A stretch of DNA of 13,011 nucleotides, from positions 1 to 13,011 of the forward strand of contig CAYJMY010000144.1 of assembly GCA_964371125.1 (NCBI GenBank). Direction: 5' to 3'. This document shows positions 1 to 6,177 of this stretch, piece by piece. Source of the DNA: DUSC01 sp964371125. GTDB taxonomy: Bacteria; Pseudomonadota; Alphaproteobacteria; Rhizobiales; Rhizobiaceae. How positions within the stretch are numbered: position 1 is the first letter of the stretch; every line of letters starts with the position of its first letter. Made by a program: the position numbers and the translations under genes. The notes under the pieces were generated by a model that worked only from the letters and a program-made list of their open reading frames with translations, did not search any database and was not told where the DNA came from.

Positions 1-411
1 GGTATGCCCCACCTCATCTCGCGCCCCCTGCGCCCGCGGGGGGGGTGGGGCCCGCCCGACGCCGCGATAGATCAGCGGCAATTCGACGTTCTCCGCCGCC
101 GTGGTGCGCGCCAGCAAGTTGTAGCCCTGGAAGACGAAGCCGATGTAGAGGTTGCGCAGCGCGGCCCGGCTGGCGCGGTCGAGCCGGCCGGCATCGACGC
201 CCTGGAAGGCGTAACGGCCGGACGTCGGCGTGTCGAGGCAGCCGATGATGTTCATGGCCGTCGACTTCCCCGAGCCGGACGGCCCCATGATGGCGACGAA
301 CTCTCCGGCCTCGATGGTGAGATCGATGCCGGCGAGCGCATGTACCTCGGCCTCGCCGCGACCATAGGTCTTCCACACGTCGCGGAATTCGATCAGGGGC
401 CACCCGTTCAC
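1..411 (-). CDS. ABC transporter ATP-binding protein, MacB/LolD type, N-terminal part (runs off left edge)
   Basis: This is the ATPase of an export-type ABC transporter that should work with the adaptor encoded just upstream. From the GTG at 409-411, 137 codons are open to the window edge. The Walker A motif GPSGSGKST lies at about residues 43-51, followed by GCLDTPTSG, and the Q-loop FVFQGYNLL at about 92-100 is typical of the MacB/LolD branch. The signature motif, Walker B and any fused permease lie outside the window, so a fused MacB cannot be told from a separate LolD-like subunit. The start is 10 bases after the adaptor stop, with GAGGG upstream, so the two genes form one operon. After residue 120 the reading turns into a proline run and no longer resembles the family. 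It coincides with an eight-G run at 38-45, so a sequence error or end artefact is likely there. Confidence 0.88.
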   Translation of the reverse strand, partial: MNGWPLIEFRDVWKTYGRGEAEVHALAGIDLTIEAGEFVAIMGPSGSGKSTAMNIIGCLDTPTSGRYAFQGVDAGRLDRASRAALRNLYIGFVFQGYNLLARTTAAENVELPLIYRGVGRAPPPPRAQGARDEVGHT

Positions 412-421
412 GCGCCCGCCC

Positions 422-1729
422 TCAGTTGGCCGTGCTCGTGGTGCCGGTAACGACGAGGTCGCCGGCCTCGAGCCCCGAAAGGATCTCGGTGCGCTCGCCG
501 TCGGTCGATCCCGTCTTCACCTTGACGGGCGCCGGCTGTCCGTCCTTGAGCACGTAAAGCGTGCGCGTGCCGTCGGTCGACACCGCCGTCGCGCGCTGCC
601 CGCCCGAGCGCGGCATGCGCGGCATGAACAGGCTCTGCAGGCTCCAACTGGCGCGCGGCTGCACCGCCGGCGGGCGGAAGCGGAACGCCGCAGCGGGCAC
701 GGTGATCACGTCCTTGGCCTCTCGGGTGACGACCGAGACGGTAGCCGTCATGCCCGGGCGCAGCAGGAGTTCGCCGTTGTTGACGCCGAGCCGGGCATCG
801 TAGGTGACGACCCCGTCGGTCGTCACCGAGGCGTAGGCGATGTCGCGGATCTCGGCGTCGAACTTGCGGTCGGGGAAGGCATCGACGGTGAAGACCGCCT
901 TCTGCCCGGGCTTCACCGTTCCGATGTCGGCCTCGTCGATCGCGGCAATGAGCTCCATGTTCTCCAACTCGGCGGCGATGACGAAGAGCACCGGCGCCTG
1001 CAGCGACGAGGCGACGGTCTGGCCCGGATCGACTGAGCGGGTGAGCACGATGCCGTCGATGGGGGCGTAGATGGTGCTCTTCTCCAGGTCGGCCTGCTGC
1101 AGCTTCAGCTCGGCGACGGCGATGGCGAGATTGGCCTCGGCGATGGCAACGGCGCTGGCGGCGCGGTCGCGCGCGGCCGTTGCGGTCTCCAGCGCCTGAT
1201 CGGTGGTCATGCCGCGCTGCGCCAGCTGCTCGGCGCGGGCAAGCGCCTTCTCGGTCTCGCGAAACGTCGTCTGGGCGTCGGTTACGCGCGCCCGCGCGGC
1301 CTCGACGGAGGCCTCGCCCCGCTCGACCTGGGCCGACAGCCTGGTCTTGTCGAGTTCAGCGAGGATGTCGCCGGCCTGGACGCGCTGGTTTTCCTCGACC
1401 GCCACGGAGCGGACGACGCCGGACAGTTCGCTGGAAATGTCGACCTTGGTCAGCGGCTGGAGATTGCCGGTCGCGGAGACTTCGACCTTCAGGTCGGCGC
1501 GCTCTGCGGCAACCGTGGCATAGGCGACGCGCTGGGAGGTCTGGCCGGCATAGAAATAACTGCCGGCGGCGATGCCGGCGGCCGCAAGCGCGAGGGTCAA
1601 CACATAGGGCCAGCGCCGACGGCGCCCGCGGCCCTTCCTGTCGAGACGCAATGCCGCGGCGACGTCGGGCGCTTCGGCCTTGCGCGTCGTCGCGGGCTCT
1701 CCTCGCGGCCTGGTGACGATCTGGTCCAT
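422..1729 (-). CDS. MacA/HlyD-family periplasmic adaptor subunit of an efflux transporter
   Basis: This 435-residue membrane-fusion protein should bridge an inner-membrane ABC exporter and an outer-membrane channel. A basic cytoplasmic N-terminus (KGRGRRRRW) precedes one membrane anchor at about residues 41-60. The first lipoyl half follows at about 95-130 (DISSELSGVVRSVAV). A coiled-coil hairpin spans about 131-215, and the second lipoyl half (TIYAPIDGIVLTRSVDPG) lies at about 219-236. Beta-barrel and membrane-proximal domains complete the protein. The hairpin tip has R165, L169 and T176, the spacing of the R-L-S channel-contact motif known in MacA and AcrA, with Thr in place of Ser. A proline- and arginine-rich insert of roughly 35 residues (about 350-386) interrupts the membrane-proximal domain. 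The ATG has AGGGG upstream. The ABC ATPase follows 10 bases later. Substrate unknown; macrolide export is not implied. Confidence 0.93.
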   Translation of the reverse strand: MDQIVTRPRGEPATTRKAEAPDVAAALRLDRKGRGRRRRWPYVLTLALAAAGIAAGSYFYAGQTSQRVAYATVAAERADLKVEVSATGNLQPLTKVDISSELSGVVRSVAVEENQRVQAGDILAELDKTRLSAQVERGEASVEAARARVTDAQTTFRETEKALARAEQLAQRGMTTDQALETATAARDRAASAVAIAEANLAIAVAELKLQQADLEKSTIYAPIDGIVLTRSVDPGQTVASSLQAPVLFVIAAELENMELIAAIDEADIGTVKPGQKAVFTVDAFPDRKFDAEIRDIAYASVTTDGVVTYDARLGVNNGELLLRPGMTATVSVVTREAKDVITVPAAAFRFRPPAVQPRASWSLQSLFMPRMPRSGGQRATAVSTDGTRTLYVLKDGQPAPVKVKTGSTDGERTEILSGLEAGDLVVTGTTSTAN

Positions 1730-1852
1730 TGCGGACCCCTGTATTGTGGCTCTAGTAGTCCCTGCACCCGACAGATCATGCGTCTGGCGCGGGAATACAA
1801 ATTAAATTTCGCTCATGTTGGCGAGACGATCCATCGCGGAGGGAACAGGCCG
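1730..1852. promoter_or_regulatory. Divergent promoter region between the adaptor gene and the PhzF gene
   Basis: This 123-base spacer separates two divergent genes and must hold the start signals for at least the efflux unit. It contains one of the few AT-rich patches in the window (about 1794-1809), which is a plausible -10 region. I could not fit a convincing -35/-10 pair with normal spacing in either direction, so no exact promoter is called. The plus-strand ribosome site GGAGGGA at 1838-1844 belongs to the PhzF gene. The minus-strand site AGGGG lies just upstream of 1729. Confidence 0.45.
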
Positions 1853-2755
1853 ATGAAGAAACGCAGCTACGCGGTCTACGACGTCTTCGCCGACAGGGCG
1901 CTCGCCGGCAACCCGCTCGCCGTCGTCTTCGACGCCGATGGCCTCGACACCGACGCAATGCAGCGCATCGCCGGGGAGTTCAACCTCTCGGAGACGACCT
2001 TCGTGTCGCCGCCGGAAAACGCCCGCCACCGCGCCGCCGTGCGCATCTTCACGCCCCGCCACGAACTGCCCTTCGCCGGCCACCCAACGGTCGGCACGGC
2101 GATCGCGCTGACCGAGAGCGACGGCAACGGCGCCGGCATCCTGGTGCTCGAGGAGCGCGTCGGTCCGGTGCGCTGCGCGGTGTCGCGAGGCAAGGGTGCG
2201 GCCTTCGCCGAGTTCGACCTGCCGCGTCTTCCCGAGCGCCTCGGCTTCTCCGCGACGCCCGAGGCGGTCGCCGCCGCGCTCGGTCTCGACCATGACGAGG
2301 TCGGCTTCGAGAACCATACGATCGGCCTGTGGTCGGCGGGTGTACCCTACGTGCTCGTTCCGGTCCGCGATCTCGCCGCGGCGGCGCGGGCGCACCTCGA
2401 CGACGCGGCGTGGACCGCGCTGACCGGGCCGGTCGAGGCGCTGTCGCCGGCCGCTTTCGTGTATTGCCGCGAGACGACCGATGCGGACTGCGCCTTCCAT
2501 GCGCGCATGTTCGCCAGCCATCTCGGCATCCCCGAGGACCCGGCGACCGGTTCGGCCGTCGCCGCCTTCGCCGGCGCGGTCAACCACTTCGACCGGCCGC
2601 TGGACGGATCGGCCCGGTACTGGCTCGAGCAGGGCATCGAGATGGGCAGGCCCTCGCGCATCCGCCTCGAACTCGACGTCGAGAAGGGCGCGATTGCCGC
2701 CGCGCGCATCGGCGGCCATGCGGTCAAGGTCGCGGAGGGCACGCTGCTCGTGTGA
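1853..2755 (+). CDS. PhzF family isomerase
   Basis: This complete 300-residue protein has the usual PhzF-family length and its two related halves. PhzF itself isomerises trans-2,3-dihydro-3-hydroxyanthranilate in phenazine synthesis, but most family members are of unknown substrate. Family active-site positions are visible: E47 in NLSETTF, GHP at 76-78, and DPATGS at 229-234. These match Glu45, His74, Asp208 and Ser213 of Pseudomonas PhzF, so the acid/base chemistry is probably kept. The ATG at 1853 is preferred over an in-frame ATG at 1778, because GGAGGGA sits 8 bases upstream and the family's N-terminal strand (YAVYDVFADRALAGNPLAVV) begins there. The gene stands alone, divergent from the efflux unit and convergent with the chemoreceptor. 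No other phenazine gene is present, so a phenazine role is unlikely. Cytosolic. Confidence 0.93.
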   Translation: MKKRSYAVYDVFADRALAGNPLAVVFDADGLDTDAMQRIAGEFNLSETTFVSPPENARHRAAVRIFTPRHELPFAGHPTVGTAIALTESDGNGAGILVLEERVGPVRCAVSRGKGAAFAEFDLPRLPERLGFSATPEAVAAALGLDHDEVGFENHTIGLWSAGVPYVLVPVRDLAAAARAHLDDAAWTALTGPVEALSPAAFVYCRETTDADCAFHARMFASHLGIPEDPATGSAVAAFAGAVNHFDRPLDGSARYWLEQGIEMGRPSRIRLELDVEKGAIAAARIGGHAVKVAEGTLLV

Positions 2756-2799
2756 GGCCGCAAGGCGCGGCTGCGCAGAAGGCAGCGCGGCCCCATCCC

Positions 2800-2832
2800 G
2801 AAACGAAAGCGCCGGCGCGGGGCGCCGACGCT
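2800..2832 (-). terminator. Probable rho-independent terminator of the chemoreceptor gene
   Basis: AGCG at 2808-2811 pairs with CGCT at 2829-2832, and CGGCGC at 2813-2818 pairs with GCGCCG at 2822-2827. This gives a 10-pair stem with one C-A mismatch and a GGG loop. Read on the minus strand, the stem is followed by TTTCGTTTCG, a broken T tract. It lies 37 bases beyond the chemoreceptor stop. On the plus strand no T tract follows, so it is less likely to stop PhzF transcripts, though a stem this strong could act in both directions. Confidence 0.5.
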
Positions 2833-2868
2833 CGTGTCGGACGACGTCGGCGAACGTCGGCCAGGCGG

Positions 2869-4524
2869 TCAGCTGCGAGAAAAGGCCTTCGACAGCGACG
2901 CGATCATCTCGCGGGCGGGCGAGGGGGCCGGCCGCGACGCGTCGCCGGCACCGGCCGGACGCGTCCCGCCGAGCCTGAACTGGCGCACCAGTCCGGAGAG
3001 GCCCGAGGCCTCGCCGGCAAGCCGGTGGGTGACGGCGGTGTTCTCCTCGACCATCGCGGCATTCATCTGCGTGATCTTGTCGATCTGGTTCACCGAGGCC
3101 TTGATCTCACCGAGGCTCTCGGCCTGGGTCCGCGAGGCGGTGGCGATGTCGCCGATCGTATCGTTGATCAGCGCGACCTGCACCGAGATCTCCTCCAGCG
3201 ATTCGCCCGCGGCGTTGACCAGGTTGACGCCCTGGTCGACCTCGGCGCCGGACTTCTCGATCAGCTTGCGGATGTCGGTCGCCGCACCCGAGGCGCGCTG
3301 GGCGAGCGCGCGAACCTCCTGGGCGACGACGGCGAAACCCTTGCCGGCTTCGCCGGCGCGCGCCGCCTCGACGCCGGCGTTCAGCGCGAGCAGGTTGGTC
3401 TGGAAGGTGATGCCGTCGATCAGGTCGGTGATCTGCGAAATCTCGTTGGAGGCGTCCTGGATCCTGTTCATCGCCTGGACGGCGTTGGTGACGACGCCGC
3501 GCGAGCGGCTCGTGCTGGCGCTGGCGGTGGCGGCGATCCGCGATGCCTCCTCGGCCTTTGTGCTGGCGAGACGCACCGACGTCGCCACGTCCTCGAAGGC
3601 GCCCGACGTCTCCACCAGCGCGGCCGCCTGCTGCTCCGTGCGTTTCAGCAGGTCGTTCGACGCGGAGCGGATCTCGGCGGCGCTCTCGTCCATCGAGATG
3701 GCGCTGCCCTGGATCTGCCGGAGGATTTCGCTCAGTTTCTCGACCGACAGATTGAAGTCGACCCGCAACCGATCGAGTTCTCCGACGAAAGGCTGCGAAA
3801 GGCTGACGGTCAGATCGCCCTCGGCTAGGCGGTTCAGTCCGGTCGCCAGTTCGGCGACGGCCGCCTGCATCTGCCGCGTCTCATCAGCCCTGGCGGCGGC
3901 GCGCTCCTGCTGGTCGCGCTCCTTGGCGGCGCGCGCCTGCTCGGCCTCGTGGGAAAGCTCGGACGCCTGTTGCCGGGCCGCCTGGCTGTCGGCCAGCGCC
4001 GTCTCGCTCTCGTTCAGGGCGCGCGCCACGATCCGCGTGATCATGAACAGCATGCCGGCTTCCATGAGCAGGATGACGGCGTGGAGGATGACGCGGGTGA
4101 ATTCGGACTCGCCGGGGAACACGGCCGCCGGCATCGCCACGTAAAGGACGAGGTGATGCACGGCCGTGACTGCGGTGAACGTCGCGATCGGGCGCCAGTC
4201 GACCCACATCGCCAGCACCGCCAGCGAGGCGAAGAAGTACATGTGCATGTCGATCTGCAGCGTGGAGCCGGTGAAGGCATAGACGAGCAGGGCGACGAGG
4301 GCGGCGTGGGAGGCGCCGGAGACGAAGCGTGTGGTCTGCCCGACCCGGTCGACGGCCCACAGCGCCGTCGCCGTGCCGGCGATCACCAGGCTGCCGACGG
4401 CGAGCACCGCCGTGTTCGCCTCGGCGGTGAACCAGGTCTTCGCCAGAATCAGGGCGACGTCGACCCACATCAAGGCGACGACGAACACCGATGCCATTCT
4501 TCTTATTTCATCGAGACGCTTCAT
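2869..4524 (-). CDS. Methyl-accepting chemotaxis protein with six-helix membrane sensor
   Basis: This 551-residue chemoreceptor should signal to a CheA/CheW array. It has no large periplasmic domain. Six hydrophobic segments (about residues 12-29, 36-57, 70-85, 95-108, 112-130 and 144-163) form the sensory part, with histidines at 73, 94, 123, 124 and 148 in or near them. A coiled linker (about 165-215) leads to a HAMP-like segment (about 220-262) and the signalling domain. The hairpin tip, TFQTNLLALNAGVEAARAGE (about 373-392) followed by GKGFAVVAQEVRALAQR, is canonical. The C-terminus lacks an NWETF-type CheR tether. The ATG at 4524 is chosen because GGGGA stands about 8 bases upstream. A TTG 33 bases earlier would extend it further into the preceding gene, whose last 17 bases it already overlaps. 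The ligand is unknown. Confidence 0.94.
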   Translation of the reverse strand: MKRLDEIRRMASVFVVALMWVDVALILAKTWFTAEANTAVLAVGSLVIAGTATALWAVDRVGQTTRFVSGASHAALVALLVYAFTGSTLQIDMHMYFFASLAVLAMWVDWRPIATFTAVTAVHHLVLYVAMPAAVFPGESEFTRVILHAVILLMEAGMLFMITRIVARALNESETALADSQAARQQASELSHEAEQARAAKERDQQERAAARADETRQMQAAVAELATGLNRLAEGDLTVSLSQPFVGELDRLRVDFNLSVEKLSEILRQIQGSAISMDESAAEIRSASNDLLKRTEQQAAALVETSGAFEDVATSVRLASTKAEEASRIAATASASTSRSRGVVTNAVQAMNRIQDASNEISQITDLIDGITFQTNLLALNAGVEAARAGEAGKGFAVVAQEVRALAQRASGAATDIRKLIEKSGAEVDQGVNLVNAAGESLEEISVQVALINDTIGDIATASRTQAESLGEIKASVNQIDKITQMNAAMVEENTAVTHRLAGEASGLSGLVRQFRLGGTRPAGAGDASRPAPSPAREMIASLSKAFSRS

Positions 4525-4858
4525 TCGAGTTCCCCAGGTCGAAGCACGATTGTCCAAGTCTTCCGTCGAGCACGATCATGGCGCCCGCGGCGAACAGCCG
4601 AGCGGCGAAAGCCCGTTCGCCGCTCGCGGCGTGAACGTTCCAGTCCGGGGCGCCGCCGTGGACCAGCGATCCGCCGGCTGCGCTGACGATCTCCATGATG
4701 CGACCGGGCTCGCTCCACGGCGGTGCCACGACCACCATCCGCGTCCCCGTCGGCGCAACGGCTACGCCGGCAATAACCCCGGCGACGGCAAGCGCGTTCA
4801 ACGCGATCAGGGCCGCGAGCCATCGCGTCTTCCCGATCGTCGGCAGGTGCCCGGTCAT
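4508..4858 (-). CDS. Small membrane-anchored protein, co-transcribed with the chemoreceptor; function unknown
   Basis: I do not recognise this 116-residue protein. It begins with a short basic segment and one hydrophobic helix (about residues 12-35), either an N-terminal anchor or an uncleaved signal. The rest would lie in the periplasm. The mature part opens MVVVAPPWSEPGRIMEIVSA and continues with small beta-alpha-like units. A single cysteine occurs near the end (SCFDLG). Its last 17 bases overlap the chemoreceptor start in another frame, so the two are very probably translated together. This suggests a role linked to that receptor, such as a ligand-binding or accessory subunit, but this is inference from position only. 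The ATG at 4858 is the only ATG before the helix. The ribosome site is weak, with GAGGGGA lying too far upstream. Coding is supported by the clear membrane helix and the overlap. Confidence 0.72.
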   Translation of the reverse strand: MTGHLPTIGKTRWLAALIALNALAVAGVIAGVAVAPTGTRMVVVAPPWSEPGRIMEIVSAAGGSLVHGGAPDWNVHAASGERAFAARLFAAGAMIVLDGRLGQSCFDLGNSNEASR

Positions 4859-5019
4859 AGGCGCGGAAATTATCCCCTCGGCGGGTCCGCCTGCGCGTTC
4901 ATCCGGCGCAGCGCCACCCAGAACCTCTCAAATAATTGATCAGTCGCTAAGAAAGGGTTTACCAAGCGCGCGGGCGGGGCCGGCCGGCGCGCCATCGGTG
5001 CACGCGCCGCCGCGGATGG

Positions 5020-5052
5020 CCCTCCGGCGATCCTGGCCGGCGGGTGGTTTTT
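5020..5052 (+). terminator. Hairpin with T tract, reading on the plus strand
   Basis: CCC-T-CCGGC (5020-5028) pairs with GCCGG-C-GGG (5036-5044), an 8-pair stem with one T-C mismatch and a 7-base loop. It is followed on the plus strand by TGG and five Ts (5048-5052). The shape fits an intrinsic terminator for plus-strand transcripts, yet no plus-strand gene lies upstream nearby. It also sits directly behind the stop of the minus-strand secreted-protein gene, where the stem alone, without a T tract, could protect the 3' end. Orientation of its use is uncertain. Confidence 0.4.
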
Positions 5053-5054
5053 GC

Positions 5055-5366
5055 TTACTCGGCCACGGTCCAGGTAAACGATTCGCCGGACTTGATCGGG
5101 CAGGGGAATGGTCCGGCGTGTCCGCCCTCGCCCTGGGCGGTACACAAATGTTTTCCCTCGCGTTCCTGGCTGGTGCAGAACAGCCCCGCAAGGGCGCGGC
5201 AGGCGTAATTTCCGTCGACATAGAGGTCCAGGGCGATCGACGTCTGGTTGTTGAGCGTAATCTGCCCCCAACCGGTCTGCTGAGCCATGGCCGGGGCCGC
5301 CATAGCGGCGCAGCAGACCACCATAACCGTTGCGGCAGCAAGGCGCCGCGGGAACGCTAGCAACAT
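5055..5366 (-). CDS. Small exported cysteine-containing protein, function unknown
   Basis: This 103-residue protein has a clear Sec signal peptide: a basic start (FPRRL), a hydrophobic core and a likely cleavage after AMA at residue 28. The mature chain of about 75 residues carries four cysteines (56, 64, 75 and 89), an even number that suggests two disulphides in the periplasm or outside the cell. It starts QQTGWGQITLNNQTSIALDL, followed by YVDGNYACRAL, then loops rich in Gly, Ser and Thr. I know no family name for it. The ATG at 5366 has GGAG about 7 bases upstream (CGGAGATCGCC). An open frame upstream runs through the assembly gap and the tRNA, so it is not a longer form of this gene. It lies downstream of the tRNA on the same strand, with the gap between them. 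Confidence 0.78.
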   Translation of the reverse strand: MLLAFPRRLAAATVMVVCCAAMAAPAMAQQTGWGQITLNNQTSIALDLYVDGNYACRALAGLFCTSQEREGKHLCTAQGEGGHAGPFPCPIKSGESFTWTVAE

Positions 5367-5434
5367 GGCGATCTCCGTCGCACTGCGAGCAATGACGGAA
5401 TCGGCCGAGCCGTCGGCGAATTCCGGCTGATCTT

Positions 5435-5444
5435 NNNNNNNNNN
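5435..5444. other. Assembly gap (10 Ns)
   Basis: Ten consecutive Ns stand between TCTT and GATCGA. A run of exactly ten is usually a placeholder for a gap of unknown length, so the distance between the tRNA and the secreted-protein gene cannot be trusted. It removes the 3' end of the tRNA gene. Confidence 0.97.
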
Positions 5445-5504
<60 letters not shown>

Positions 5505-5531
5505 ACTGCCGTCGGAAACGGCGATGGCGGG

Positions 5532-5560
5532 CATATAGCCATACCGCTCCGGCATGTCCA
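5532..5560 (-). promoter_or_regulatory. Promoter of the tRNA-Lys gene
   Basis: On the minus strand, TGGACA (5555-5560) and TATATG (5532-5537) match housekeeping -35 and -10 boxes and are separated by exactly 17 bases. Initiation would fall near 5525, giving a leader of about 20 bases before the tRNA 5' end at 5504. Both boxes are near consensus, and the position suits a tRNA promoter. Confidence 0.65.
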
Positions 5561-5723
5561 GCCATTCATTCGGTTTTTCGACGGCAGGCCGGTCCTCGCC
5601 TCGTACCGGGATCTCCCGCAATTCGGCCACGATCGCAATCCAGGGTCCCGGCTTCGGGCAGCATCGCGCTGCCGCCGCCGGACGCCCCATGACCTGACGA
5701 CCCGATCGCTTCGATGCCCACCG

Positions 5724-5741
5724 TCCTCCTCGACGGGAGGA
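5724..5741 (+). promoter_or_regulatory. Small hairpin in the leader of the 88-residue gene
   Basis: TCCTCC (5724-5729) pairs perfectly with GGAGGA (5736-5741) around a 6-base loop. GGAGGA looks like a ribosome site but lies 25 bases before the ATG, too far to serve it. The gene's own weaker site, AAGGA, is at 5756-5760. The hairpin may hide a decoy ribosome site or may be a chance structure in GC-rich DNA. Confidence 0.25.
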
Positions 5742-5766
5742 GTGCGTCGAAACGAAAGGAACATCG

Positions 5767-6033
5767 ATGGTCAAGATCACGATCCGGCTGACCCGGTCCG
5801 CCGCCGAGAAATCGCGCAAGATCGAAGACGTGAGAAAGGCGGCGGCCGCCGCCTTCGAGGCCGCCGGGCGCGGCGAGATCCACTGCCTCGCCTTCACGGC
5901 CAACGGCCAGCAGTTCGCGCTGTCGTCGCGGACCATCCTCGAGGTCGACTGGCTGCCCAATCGAATCCCGCTGCGCGTCATCCGCGGAGCGGGCGCGATC
6001 CCGCCGAGGCGGCGCCCGCCCGGCCGCCCCTGA
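5767..6033 (+). CDS. Hypothetical protein, 88 residues
   Basis: I do not recognise this protein. It starts MVKITIRLTRSAAEKSRKIE, then has an alanine-rich helix (about residues 23-34) and a strand-rich segment (about 36-70) containing HCLAFTANGQQFALSS and TILEVDWLPNRIPL. It ends in a proline- and arginine-rich tail, IPPRRRPPGRP. There is no signal peptide or membrane helix, so it is probably cytosolic. The ATG has AAGGA 6 bases upstream. Support for a real gene is moderate: the start site, amphipathic pattern and orderly composition argue for it, while the small size and the GC-rich tail argue for caution. It lies 144 bases before the glycosylase gene on the same strand, and that spacer shows nothing beyond GC-rich inverted repeats. 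The final Arg/Pro stretch could bind nucleic acid, but that is a guess. Confidence 0.6.
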   Translation: MVKITIRLTRSAAEKSRKIEDVRKAAAAAFEAAGRGEIHCLAFTANGQQFALSSRTILEVDWLPNRIPLRVIRGAGAIPPRRRPPGRP

Positions 6034-6177
6034 CATTGTTTGTCAGCAGCGGCGCAGATTCCGGGTGGCGCGGGCGCTGCCGCGGCGGCGAGATGCGCCC
6101 GGGGACTTGCGCCGCGGCGGCTGGCGGGTTCTCTGGGCGCGTTCGGCCTGCACGATCGGCGAAGGGAAGACGACAGC

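Noticed and set aside
1853..2755. Phenazine biosynthesis locus suggested by PhzF
   Set aside because: No other phz gene is present, and most PhzF-family members in bacteria lie outside phenazine pathways.
2329..3828. 499-codon plus-strand open frame
   Set aside because: It covers the end of PhzF and most of the chemoreceptor on the opposite strand. Its product is Arg/Gly/Ala-rich and resembles no family. It is a shadow caused by high GC.
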